Shown here in pieces: positions 12,501-24,340 of a DNA stretch of 64,000 bases. The DNA is from Lethocerus indicus (Eukaryota > Arthropoda > Insecta > Hemiptera > Belostomatidae). The stretch is taken from assembly GCA_019843655.1 (NCBI GenBank), contig JACDQD010000003.1:5644925-5708924 (forward strand), in the 5' to 3' direction. Every line of letters begins with the position of its first letter. Within the stretch, counting starts at the first letter, position 1. The position numbers and the translations under genes were made by a program. Below the pieces are notes generated by a model. That model did no database searches. It was not told the DNA's origin and was given only the letters and a program-made list of their open reading frames with translations.

Positions 12501-13899
12501 TAGAGGCTTTGTTATAAAACTCGAATAGTTAATAATTCGGATAAATTATTCATTCCTAAAAAGAAATGAGCGATAGAGTGAGAGAGAATAGGGTAGGGCG
12601 GCGTGAGAAGGAGGGAGAGAGTGAATGAACCTGTGGCAATGAAGCCGCCACATTATGACTACTGTATTCGCCCGTGGGTCGTTTTCCGAACAATTCCCTC
12701 TATCAGTTTGTACAATGGAACAAATTTCCACGCGTTTACCAAACAAATAAGATTCCGCTTTAAATGTTTGCAAGGGAGAATGAATTGTTCATTTTATAAG
12801 AAAAATCAGGAATAAAGTGTTCCGATCTGTTTTGCGTTCCATCTCTCAGATTTTAGGAACACGTGTATGTTATTCTTCTCACAATCGTCATGAAATCGCT
12901 TAATATGCATGGCATTTATATATGTTTTTTTCGTATAAGTAAAATATTTAATTTCCAACCGAGTTTATAAATAAAACATTGCTCTATTCATATTCCTTGA
13001 GTAGAGATAACTCAATAATTATACTTCCTCACATCGCCCAAAAGCGTGCGTAAAATGTAAAATATTTATCTAATTGTTTGCAGTCGAAAAACTCCCGTTT
13101 ACGCTGTTCCTGTAACTTAAATTACAAGAGTGGTCGAAACACGGCCGCTTGCGGGGAATCGACAGACTGTTCTTATTGAATGGACAATAAAAAGGGAGAG
13201 GAAAACGGGTAGTGAGTTGTGGAGGGGAAGGAGGGAGGTGTGTTCACGCTGTTAGAAAGGGAAAGTGAGCAGCCCCGCCCCCAACAACAAATCAGAGGAA
13301 CCCACCATCGACATTTCCTTGTCCTAGCTCCTTTCCTCGACCACTTTCGTTTGAAACGCTCAGCTTAGAAACCCTTCACCTTGGCCACGGTCAAGCATAT
13401 AAAGCGATCGACATAACTTATTTGAAATTGACCGAATGTTCTGCGCCATGAGCAAACCACAGTAGCAACTTGGGGAATAATAAGATATATAAGGTCATAA
13501 TATTGAATTATTTAATATTACATAAGTCTAATTATTTTCATTTTTAATTATAATACTTTGCACAATTTTGTAACGGCTAACAATATTGTTTTTAGTTTCT
13601 GCTATGTAATTCGGCTTGTGAGTACATTTTGACCACGGATGGTGAGGTACATTTTAGACTCCTATTTATATTCAAGAGTTCAAGGGAGTTGCAATGTCAT
13701 ACCATATTTACGAGATATATCTTAATCGATGAACGTACATTTTACATCCTTGAATCACAGCTATCATTTTGAAAGGAATGATTCACGCGGGTCCTGTTTA
13801 ACTACTTCAGCGGACCAAATACGTGTGGACATCTGAGAAAAAGATCAGTAACCACCGACAGGGACATAAACACGGCCAAACGGTCCCAATCCCCACATC
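9570..13899. other. noncoding DNA with two CpG-rich patches
   Basis: No supported gene. The patches at about 9940-10240 and 11990-12420 are richer in GC and CpG and carry chance-length open frames (105 and 130 codons) with no protein signature. TATCGATCGATATCG near 10589 is a cluster of CGAT words. A purine-rich stretch lies at about 12560-12625. Confidence 0.55.
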
Positions 13900-14240
13900 G
13901 GTTCTACTAATGGGCTAAGTTCAAGGGGAAATGTCTGAAAGGTGGATAGGTGGGCGTAGGCCTTGTCAGTGGTCCGCCCTTGGGGCTGAAGGGGGGCGCT
14001 AGACCGATAAGGACAGGGCAAAAAGCGGATTCAAGAATTGTTTTCGGGAACTCCAAAAAAATACTGGGGGTCCACAAGACCTGGTGCCGGTACGGGAGGA
14101 ATAAAATCAAACGCCCCTGTCCCAGAGCCTGATGTACGGTAATGGGGTCCACCGCCGGCAGTGGGACCTATTAAAAATTTATCGCACGTCCTTTTCGTCC
14201 GGCCCTGCCAAAACCGAGGTCCTTAACGACCGTCGAAATG
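13900..14240. other. GC/CpG-rich island
   Basis: G-rich on the plus strand. Open frames run on opposite strands over the same bases (13907-14152 minus, 13950-14132 plus), which is composition rather than coding evidence. A G6CGCTA word at about 13994-14004 is close to, but one base off, the CTCF core that is repeated at the right end of the window. Confidence 0.45.
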
Positions 14241-17200
14241 GTTTTATGAGGTTATTTGCGAAAATAGAATTGCCGAGGAACAAAAAAAATCTTAACGAGA
14301 CTGCAGCTTTAGTGACCGCGCTGAGACGACTTTCACCGCATTAATATCGCTGTATTCCCAGATATAAAAGCTTCGTAGAATCAATTTATACGGTATATTA
14401 AGAAATAATTTTACAACATGAAATTCAATATGAAATCAAAAACTGATCTTAAATGGAATCCTTCATGCTAGATTTTCCTACAAAGGTTTACTATTTAAAG
14501 TAAAATTTTATTTATTCAATTTAAGAAATAATTTAAGACCAGTAATGGTTTTAACAAAAACGAAATTTACACAAAATTAGATCGACGAAAAAAAGAACAC
14601 GTCAATGAGGTATAAGAATCTATATTTACAGACCGGTATCACAAAAGAATGTCGTCGTAACAGTAAATAAATCTATTATTTAGAAATATCTGTCGATTGA
14701 CTCCATGGAAGTGCAGGAGGAAAACCGTGAATGAATTCATTCAACTTTCGGGGAATCGCGAAATTGATATTAGTTATTCAACATCCTTTATTTACGTCAT
14801 AAGGACATTATCAATTAGTTTTATTCGTGAAACAAATTTTAATTCGCTATTTTCAAGACTATAAACTCGAATGTTAAAATTGGCTCATGCGTTTCCGGTA
14901 CTGAAACGATTAATCACTCATAATATACGACCTTAGATGGCACTGCTGACGATATTACGAATTAACAGGAAAACTGGAACTATCTGAAATTTGTGTGAAA
15001 TGATAAGATACCCAAAGGAAAGGTAAGATTGATCTAATGATTGTTTTGGCTTAACTCTTCTAAAGGCTAAATGGGTGAGGCCCATATTGTCGAATTTCAT
15101 TTTATCAGATTAGACATTTCGCACGCCACCTCCCCCCCCACCCCGCCAACCGTCCGGAGTATGTAGGATATTTTTTGAAGGTCAATTCAGTTTTCAGTGT
15201 CAATGAACTGCGTATGACGTCAGGGCGTGTGATAAAATTCCACCGACCGCACGCCCCTATCCCTCAAGCTTCCTCTGTCTGCTGCTCGGTCTCCTGTCCT
15301 CATCTCTCGTCCTTTATCCACCAGACCGAACCGAACAATGCATGCCCAAAGCAATTAGCGATGGGAAACAGTAAATGTCTAACTGACACCATTAAATGAA
15401 CGGGAGTTAACGCTTCGTTCACAGTAGACCTATTTCTTCAGCCGTATATAGATTAGAATCTTCGCACTATTATTTTGTCGTAAAAGTACTTCATTATTTT
15501 ACCATAATTGGGCTATTAATAATGACATTATCATTTTAAAAACAATCATAATTTCGTCGGGTATTTTTTATTTTATTCCCGCAGTTTCTTTCATTCAGTG
15601 CAACACGCCACTTAACGTAAGGAGGCGTTATTATTTAACAGTTCGGTTATTCGGAAGGAATAATAGCCGGTATCACTCTGGCATCAAACCGATAAAAATA
15701 ATGGTAATTGAATATCTTATCTTTAGATTTCACATATGGATATGAAATGACGAGGAAAATTAACATCTATTTAGCAATTTGGAACAGTAATAGAACAATA
15801 GCCCCACATTGCACATGAAGAAACTAAAAGTCTGACACTACCTAATGTCTGTTTCGGAATAAGCTTCCGGATGCCTAATCAGAATCCTGCAGGCACCTAT
15901 ATTACAAGTTTCCGAACAAATCAATATTGGTGTGGGCCACGATCCAGGATCATCAAGTGCTTTTTTCCCCCTTTCTCCCATCGGGACGCCTCACGGTAGG
16001 AGGCCGTGGGCGCGGCCAACAAACAATTACTCCTTTCGTATCCCCCTTTGTTTATTTCTTGTTTTATACCCTTCCGACCATTCCGCTTCGGCGACGAACG
16101 AGAGCCGGTAACGATTGCCGACTGTCAGTAACAAATCGGCCGCATTAACTACACTCGGTCCCTGCATAACCGACCGCTATTAACTGCCCTACGTGTCCGA
16201 ACGCTGTTCTGCTCTTATTGTTTTCTCGTACGGATATTTTTGTTTCACGTTTTGTTTCTCTCGGGTGTAATTAGAATTTCTTTTTTCATTCCTCTATGTC
16301 TACCGATTCTCGTGAGGGCGCGGCGGGCCTGTAGTATTTGGCGGATGGAATGCCGGTTTCTGCAGCCTCCTTTGAGGAAACTATTACGCAGGAATAATAT
16401 CTCGATTCCACTCCGAATCATAAAGCCGAAAGACAACTGAAAACCCTTCAAATAATTAATACACTGTAGTTCGTAACAACAACTTTCCGGAAGTTTGTTC
16501 TTACGGCGACTTCCCTATTTGAAATATTTCTCCTTGTCATTGTCGCATTAAAATACTATTGCACGTCAATTACTGCTATTATACCTTCAAAGAACGCTAT
16601 GAATGTAATATCATATCTTTACTCGTTATAATATGCCCACTTTTTTCGTATTACTGTATTCGTATTTAAAATATAGACTCTTAAGAATATAATATTACAA
16701 TTGATGGAGATATTTACACAGAGATTAATGTCTGAAATAATTCTAACACGAAATGAGTAAAACATGGTTATTCTTCGTGAATATCTCTACAAAAAAATCA
16801 ACAGAAAAGCAGCCATTAAAACCGGAAGCCAGTTGATGCGATAAGAGGGAGTCCACTGTTGGACTGAAAGTACTTACAATAATTTCGAGCTGCATATTTT
16901 AAGACAATTTTCGACCCGCCAATTATATTGTCTTAAAGCTATAAGGTTATATTTAAATGGCCCTTGTTTAAAAGGTTCATACCAAAAGGGAAAATACGGT
17001 TATATACCTACCAAAGTAAAGAGTACGGAGAATTAAGCAGCACCAATGACCCTCAACTAAGGACAACGCCCACTTTTGAACAAAAAAACCACCGTCCATA
17101 AATTATACACGGTGGATTAAAACTGAAAGTGAGAGAGAAAGATATATACAATAATACATTATGAAAACGGCGAACGAAAGAGAGAGAAAAAAAGGAAGGG

Positions 17201-17999
17201 ATGAAGAAATATCAAACCCATTAGGGCCCTGTTTAACAGGAGGGGAATAATCAATCACATCATCACAGAGATTGAACAGCAACGCCCATAAATAACTAAC
17301 GCAAACCCCGAACGAGTTACCGTCGTTTACCGGGGAGGTATGCAAATTCGTCTTACGGAGAACACAGGCCCCAGAGGGGGTCAGTACTGCATAATGCCCA
17401 CCTGGCATTTCTTATAACCTCCGCTTGCAAATTTCCTATCAAGCATTGAAGCGAATTCGCCTGTATTAAATAGAAATTGTCTTTCTTGATATTTAAAAAA
17501 ATGCGGAACTAAAGCTACTGTCTTCCAGGTCATATTCCACCCTCTGGGGGCGATGTTCCAGTATGAGAATGACGTAATTTTTACCCGGAACAACAAAACG
17601 GTTCACAATTTTCTAACATTCATGTCTTTCGTCTTTCCTTATCCAGAACAAATTGCCTGAAGTGCAGAAAATTCTATCGCTGAAATTTTATACATTATTT
17701 TTAATAACCGTTACTGACTAAATTTAATGTACTACATATTTTAATTCTTAAAGGTTATTGCGATGTATTAATGTACAGTCAAGTGCATAAAATAGGGATA
17801 AATTCAAAAATTGCATAATTAATTACCATTCTTGCATGGGACGGAGAATTAATGCGAACATTAAATATTCCCAAATATGCGGCCACAAGGTTATGCGAAG
17901 GGGAATGTGACAAAAATAAGTTATTTCAACTGAAGTTTCATAAAAGATGTTTCGTTTTTTTCCAAAGCTCAGTCCGAAATGACTCAGCGGAGGAATTTC
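14241..17999. other. AT-rich noncoding DNA
   Basis: No supported gene. A C-run (about 15132-15140) lies beside GC-rich sequence. 15930-16150 is CpG-rich with a T/C-rich left edge. A POU octamer ATGCAAAT lies at 17340-17347. The remainder is AT-rich spacer in which I see no repeats of note. Confidence 0.55.
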
Positions 18000-18375
18000 T
18001 GGTTTGTGGAAGTTGCAGTTGGGAGGGACGCGAAACCGCGGGTGCCCGGGGGAAGGGTTTCCGACGTTTTTCACGGGTCGCTCAGAAGAGGCTTTCAGAA
18101 TAAATGGGGCATATAAACCGGCGGTAAAGGACTAACGGTCGGCTGAGGCGGCCCGTTACCCCGGCGGACGTCCACTGAATATCGCCCCGCGCTCAACCCC
18201 CACAAATGCGTCACTCTGTTTTGTTTTTGCCCCAGTCCCTTCCCCCGGCTTCTTTGTTTTATCCCGTTAACTCCGAAGGCAGGGAGAATATGACGAATCG
18301 ACGGCTCTAATAGGCGCCCTGGCACGGTAGAATGCTTCCAAATGGTTCGAGGCCGATACCGGGGTTTCAACTTCA
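18000..18375. other. GC/CpG-rich island
   Basis: A sharply bounded CpG-rich block covered by a minus-strand open frame (18095-18376, 93 codons) without recognisable domains. It could be a regulatory island; no core-promoter word stands out. Confidence 0.4.
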
Positions 18376-18830
18376 ATCAATTGTTAATTCCTCCAAGGAC
18401 GAATAGGAAAATCACCGTGCTCACAAATACTGTGTACACTGTACGCTTAATAATAACTCCGCGACAGTCTAATTATTTATTTATTTATCTTAATTATTAA
18501 CTACATTGCGCAATCAAATGTATACTCTTCTGTAGGGCACATTGCTTGGTATTATACTGCCGTACACAAAATAAAACGACCCTCAATGGCCCAACTTCTT
18601 TGTGAAACAGCACCATTTTCTCCATTTAAAATTAATAATGAACTCCAAAAAGTACAAAAGTTTCCTATTGTCCCGCTACCTATTCTTCCATTCGAAAATT
18701 AAACAAACATTGTCCCGATGATAAAAATATACGAACCATTCGATATCAGGAGGTAATCGGTATTCGAGTTTATTTTTACTTTCTGGAAAAAAATATAGAA
18801 TTTTCAACATTGTTGGTTTTGAAGTTTTGA

Positions 18831-18859
18831 AGATATACTAAAAGGTTTTTAGTATATCT
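18831..18859. repeat. 13-bp perfect hairpin, 3-nt loop
   Basis: AGATATACTAAAA and TTTTAGTATATCT are exact inverted copies around GGT. Such a tight perfect stem could extrude as a cruciform. It is too short for a microRNA precursor. Confidence 0.7.
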
Positions 18860-19829
18860 AGGCCCAAATGATCTATCGTAACTTCATTAGAAGTCTGTTA
18901 TAATACATTAAAATTAAACTTGCAATATACGCAGCTTAAAATTACTCGTTGACATATCCGGGTGGATATTAGGAATTGATTAGTCAGACTGTCCGTCGAG
19001 GTAAGGTTAACGGGACGGCCATGGAATTCCTTCCATCACCAGTGAAAGGGAAAGCAAGTTCTAGCCTGGTTAAGTCTGCATTTCGATTTGCTTCCTCGTT
19101 CGATCACTAGAATGGCGATCATACTAAAAATAAACTGCAGCTATTACAGTAATTGAAGGGAACATGAAATGCGCTCTCGGCGAGAATAATTTTCAGTGTA
19201 ATACGCGTCGAGAGTAAATTTATGTTCAAAGATGTTGGAGAGGTCTTACTGGTTTAGCCTACTTCTAAATCGTCACATTAATACACTACCCACGGGTATT
19301 CACTTTCCCCGACTATTCAATAGATAGAACTAGTGATACGTACGAACTAAGACAAATAACGGTCGCTCAATTAAGTCCACATTATATTATTAGCGGCCGA
19401 GGACCGCTTCCATGGGCCCCCGAATGTACCCGACGCGGTCGGCTCCTCAAATTCAGACACTTTCGCTTTCGCCGCTCGTTCCGTTGGCAGCCTGTTTTTT
19501 CCGTCTCGATACGCATTATAAAGGAGAAATCTGAGCCTGGAAGGTGTATCACCCTGACGTGACTAAGCGAAACTAGGCCGTCATCGTCAAAATCCTACAC
19601 TCTTTCTATAAGCTTTCTTAATATGAGCGTACGGCATGTCTGTCCAAAGCGTCGAAGGACACTGGTAACTATTATGGAATACCAAATTTTTCTGTTGATT
19701 CTACAATACCAGTTCTTAGAAGTACGTATCGCACTTGTTTAAAAAAAGAGTGGAATTTCTAAAATATTGCAATATTAAGATTCCTAACTTGAACATAAAT
19801 ATTAGCTTACAACCATATTGTACACCCCA

Positions 19830-19845
19830 GTGCACCAAGGTGCAC
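19830..19845. repeat. GTGCACC palindrome
   Basis: GTGCACC-AA-GGTGCAC, a perfect 7-bp inverted repeat with a 2-nt spacer. The same half-site in the opposite order (GGTGCA-AG-TGCACC) recurs in the 70-bp units at 62.6-62.8 kb. Confidence 0.55.
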
Positions 19846-20040
19846 CCTAAAGAAGCGATCAAACAGACTAAGAAACGACAACTTTCCAATTACTTTAATT
19901 ACTTTTGATCGTACATTCCACTTCAGTAGGAACTGGTGGCGGACGTCTCCCGGCGGTGCCTACGACTTAGGGCAATGCAATATTTATAGCCAACCCAAAA
20001 ATGTTTTTTCTTCGCGCCGAAACTCGCCGCATTTCAGGAA

Positions 20041-20400
20041 TGTTCTGGAAGAGCCCGGTCAGGGGGCAACGGCCCTTCCAGGAGGAAGGCCAGTGACGGG
20101 AGGCGCAAACGCACGAGCCAGAGAAAAAGAGAAAGAGGGAAAGAGGATGGTATGGAGAGGGAAACAGAGGGACAGGGAAGGAAGCAGAGGGAGAGAGGTG
20201 CCGCTAACTGGGGCCGCCGCTATAACAAGAAGAAAAAGGAAAATAAAAGAAAATATGAGAGAGGTCGCCTGGCTAACACTCGCACACGCTCCTACTCCCA
20301 GTGCAGATGTTTACTACTAGTCTTTAGCTTCGCCTCCTCCTCTTACCGCTACTTATTACCGTGGAGGGAAGGGCCCACTTTAGCGGCTACTTACTTCGCA
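20041..20400. other. CpG-rich island with purine tract
   Basis: GC-rich flanks surround a purine-rich run on the plus strand at about 20121-20199 built of GAGAAA/GAGGGA-type words. The overlapping plus-strand frames (20093-20320 and 20152-20478) are Arg/Glu-rich products of the purine tract, not evidence of a gene. The same island-plus-purine-tract pattern recurs at 30.4, 33.8, 47.1 and 50.0 kb. Confidence 0.45.
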
Positions 20401-23176
20401 AACTACGTATTTTCCAATTACTTCATTTCCAATCACACGAAAGACCGAAACGAAGCCCCGTCCGATTATATGCGCTAAATACGTACTGGGGTCTATCACT
20501 CAAACAGATAGTTTAAAGAAGGGACTGGGAATAGTTTCATGCATTTCTGGGAAGATAAGGGGGAGAGATTCGCAATATCATCTCAGATGTACCGTCCTAC
20601 GCACGGCAACAGTGCAGGGATAGTGGCAGAGCTGATAGGTGTCTGCATCCTGCAGTATCGGTGTACTTAACTATTATTTCGTACTGCTGAAATACTATAA
20701 AAACCGGTTTAGAATATGATCGAAGAAGCGAGAGGATATAGAAAATCACACGCGTGATGATATGGAGTACGTATTAATCAGCCAATTTAACTTTTTCCCC
20801 AGGCAACACCCATTGAAAACGAAGAGTACAGTCAAAGAAAGGTATCTCATTTCCCCTTGTCGCACAACGACCATCTTGGACGGAGACAGCTTTGAATTCA
20901 AACGCCGCCTCAAGAAATACAGGCCGCGAAAAGTAACGATCGTCGGAATCGAAAGTGAAACGAACTGAAAGAGAAACGAGATTTTTGCCCGGGGCGAAAC
21001 AACTTCTACGCGAGCTCAAGGGAAGAGATAACATCGGAGGACAAGAAACCAGTTAGATGTATAAGTTCAAATGTTAAATTGCACTCTGTTCCTCAGAGTT
21101 TTAACCGACTGGCAGTCGGATACCTTAATGAAAATAATCGCAGACAAGCAACAGGTTTCATGCACGAAACAAACAGAACCGCTCTGGGAAATCATCGGAA
21201 TTTGAGCTGGTGTGTACACAACTCTTTCTCCCTGTACAGCCCCTCTATATTTTGTCACAAATTAGGTTGGACTATGCGGGTGGCAAATGGCAAATTGTAA
21301 AACAATATTAAAGTGAAATCGACCCTGTTCTCGAAATGTGAGAAAGTAAACAGACAATAGGTCAGATCATACACTGCTTCCTATGGCCAGTATTGCATAT
21401 TGCAATAATTAGCTCAAAATATTTTGACCCCTATTCGTTTGTTCCTTAGGTAAAAAACGAGACTAGATTTAGAAACTGGCGACAAAGGGCGAATTTCCAA
21501 TACGGTCGAGCGCCATTATTTTTTGTCTTCTCCTAATGAGGGTGTAGGATGGCCACTTTCTAATCGCGGCGGGAGACGGGAGCGAAGATTATCCGGACGA
21601 TGTGACTTGGGAGTAAGGACTCGGGGCTTCGATGCCACCAGGGACAGAGGTGAATTTAAAATACTCCTATTAACATATCAATTAGAGAGACTGTACGACG
21701 GTTGGAGGTCGCGAGGTCCTCCAAGAAGGATACGGTTCGCTTCCGCCTAACAGTCGACGGGCACTATCGACCTCTAAATAACCCTCTACTTATCGATTAT
21801 TTCTTAATGCAGCACCTGTCAACTAGATAAAAACTATTTATTTGGTACACATTCTACTCAACCATTATTAGTAGTATTATTATCAATATACGTGCATGTA
21901 TTAATACAATCAACAACTATCTTCGCAAATTAAATGTTGTTATAATATGGCTTCTTCGTAAATAAAACGTAGACACAAATTATTAACGAGCTATCTCAAA
22001 TAGTTTCCCAGATTTAAGAAGCAATAAATTTGGGACAGGTACCAGTTCTTAAATTCGATCTCTTATACCTGACGTTTTATTCGGCACTAATTTATAATTG
22101 TTATTGCCCACATATATCAAAAGTAGAACACGAAACTGCTCTGTACCGTAGATCCGCCACTTTCCCCTAGGATATTTGTATGCAAAATGTCATTCTTCTT
22201 TAACCTAAACCATAACACTAGTTCAGGATAACAATCTGTCAGGAAATAAATATAGAACACGCAAATAAAACTAATAAATTTCGGCTTTCCTTTAATAACT
22301 AATGGACGAAAACCCTTAAAGGGGAGAAAACGGAGAGCTGAAACGGCAATTAGGTGTCCCGTTGACCCAGAAACAAGATCCCGCCTACCCGCCGACAGTT
22401 ATTAAATTTTGAATGAAAAAATAAATAAATAAAGTTCGGCTTCCAAATAAATTCTCGCCCGGTCCTCAAATCTTGATTTAAAAAGAGACCATTTTAAATG
22501 GCGATAAACAAACATAAACGCCAGCCTGGGGGAGGATCGGATTAGCATAATAGCGTCATTAGGTTAGAGCGGGCAGAGCGCAACTTGAGCTCGTGGCCGG
22601 CCCGACCTATTATAACTCACATTTTAACAACTCCAAAGATACTACCAGCCAATTTCAGAATCAATTTGCTATCAGATAACGGCCGAAAAGATAGCGGTCA
22701 CTTAAGTAACAAACGGCGTTCCAACTACCTGCCGAATTCTGAAAGTCTTCAAAAACGTACAGCACGGATATCTCAAGTATCGCGAGTCTTATCTAGGTTA
22801 GGACACCGACAAACACATATGTATATAATGTGGTAGCTGCTACGTTTTATTATAGGTTTATTAGTAATAATGTAGTAATTTCACATAAGGATCTTCTTTC
22901 TTGTGAAGTAAAGAGCATATTTCGCACGTTTACCTTTAACGGTATGTTGCCCAAAAATATACTCAAATTTCGTAATGTAAGAACGCGCGCGTGAACATTG
23001 AACGTGAAGAGAGAAGAGATTGAAGAATAAGGGAGTGAGAAAGAGAGAGAATAGAATTCGGTCTCTCGATATAAAGGTTAAACTGACGGCAATGAAATTC
23101 GTCTCTGGCTGAAGGACGAACGAATTAGGAATGAATAAACATTATACGTTTGCCCCGGTGCAATAACTCAGTCCTA
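20401..23176. other. noncoding DNA, mixed
   Basis: No supported gene. 20760-21030 has open frames on both strands without a protein signature; a weak TTTTTCCCCAG acceptor-like and AAAG/GTATCT donor-like pair near 20791-20840 is too poor to call an exon. 21480-21770 is a CpG-rich patch. TATTGCA-TAT-TGCAATA near 21392-21408 is a 7-bp-arm palindrome. (AAAT)n lies near 22417-22431. Confidence 0.5.
22503..22519 (+). promoter_or_regulatory. forkhead-type site cluster
   Basis: GATAAACAAACATAAAC contains two overlapping forkhead (FOX) TAAACA/AAACATAAA-type words. It sits between an AT-rich spacer and a GC-rich patch that looks like a regulatory block. Predicted from the word only. Confidence 0.25.
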
Positions 23177-23210
23177 TAATCATTTCTAATCGTTTCTAAT
23201 CATTTCTAAC
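23177..23210. repeat. 10-bp-period TAAT tandem array
   Basis: TAATC at 23177, TAATC at 23187, TAATC at 23197 and TAACC at 23207, embedded in CATTTCTAAT/CGTTTCTAAT/CATTTCTAAC units of exactly 10 bp. TAATC is the core recognised by K50 homeodomains (Bicoid/Otx/Pitx class). The 10-bp spacing puts all cores on one face of the helix. Confidence 0.7.
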
Positions 23211-23640
23211 CAGCGGTTGTCTCCGCCGCCGGGACCACCGCCTTTGGTATTAGGAGGCGTAAAATCGCCTGTTATAGTTACCGCTTTCCAAAAACGCTTT
23301 GAGCCCGGCACAATTTTTTGTGGGTGAAATTCACTTTCGACAAGTGTCCGTGGGAGGAAAAAATGCAACGGGGAGGCATAAAAATGTGGATTGCCCCATC
23401 CGAACCGACGGCCCACGTGTGCCGTTACGCCGGCTCGATGTGAAATCGTGGGTTGGCATTTTTTGCGAGGACCTTCTCTCAATGAACGGCCTACCTCCTA
23501 CACTGGACAAGCGTTACAAATACCTCTCACAGAAACAATTATAATTATCTGTCCATACAAATCTGAAGGAAAACTCAAGATAAAATCGCAACTCTCAGAA
23601 CTTCGAGTCCCTAAGTTCCGAAACGAGAATGAGTATTAAC
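23211..23640. other. GC-rich island adjoining the TAAT array
   Basis: CpG-rich to about 23480. Minus-strand (23186-23482) and plus-strand (23299-23544, 23391-23639) frames overlap, and none has a recognisable domain. Its position next to the phased TAAT array suggests an enhancer-like block. Confidence 0.35.
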
Positions 23641-24059
23641 CGAAATGGTAATATTTTTAGCAATATCCCCCTTATATAAAGCGATGAAAGGAAAATAATA
23701 AGGATGACTTAATAAGGAATAATTCGGTATAAGTGCAAACAAAAACATAAGTTGACAATAAAAGAAAATAAGAAGAAAGTAATTGAAAAAATAATGCCGG
23801 AGAGCTCAATGAGGTAATATATCAGAAGTTACAAATTTCACGATTGATAGGTACAAATTAAGAGAAAAAGAGAAGGAAATCATAAATGGGTGTTTAAACG
23901 GGAGTGGAACGTAGCATTTTTTAGGGGACCGGCTGTAGACGCCATTAATTTTCGCATTCTTTTTTTACTTTCCCCCAAATAACCTGTTTGTGCAATTTTT
24001 TTTCACCAACTCCACCGATAGACTGAAGTGGGTTTTTAAACGAGCCCACCGTAGAAACT
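23641..24059. other. AT-rich spacer
   Basis: A/G-rich, with many short AATAA/GAAAA words and poly-T runs near 23960-24005. Nothing else seen. Confidence 0.5.
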
Positions 24060-24340
24060 AATGTCAGACGATACAAGAGGCCCTGTTAGTGTGTTAAGTG
24101 GACAACCTCACTCCTTGATACAGCCCGTGTGTGTGCTCCAGCGAATGTGGGACGCGGTACCGCTAGAATGATACGCGCCTGTGCGTACGCGTGTCCGCGT
24201 TAGTGCGTGCCAGTGTATAAACGTGTTGCCAAAATCGCGTCCCAGCGCCCGGACGCGTCGCCACCGCACTCTTTTGTGTCGTCCTATACGGAAGCCGACC
24301 CCGTGTCCACAGTCTCGACCACAGAGGAAAAACTAACAGT
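24060..24340 (+). promoter_or_regulatory. CpG-rich, 5'-leader-like block
   Basis: Dense CpG with alternating GTGTGTG, TGCGTACGCGTGTCCGCG and similar words, ending abruptly in AT-rich DNA at about 24340. A plus-strand open frame (24207-24647) begins inside it and runs 146 codons. Its first 50 residues come from the CpG-rich part and the rest is AT-rich, Ile/Leu/Phe-rich and resembles translated spacer. I cannot recognise a protein. A first exon or promoter is possible but unproven. Confidence 0.25.

Larger units (their letters stand above)
18376..20040. other. AT-rich noncoding DNA
   Basis: No supported gene. It contains a short (ATTT)n run near 18471-18490, a perfect hairpin (18831-18859) and a GTGCACC palindrome (19830-19845), both listed separately. 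GC-rich sequence at about 19390-19600 includes TATAAAGG near 19517. Confidence 0.55.

Noticed and set aside
13990..14004. G6CGCTAG as another CTCF core
   Set aside because: It lacks the A before the five Gs and has no upstream CCNNC-type half; too weak to count with the right-end sites.
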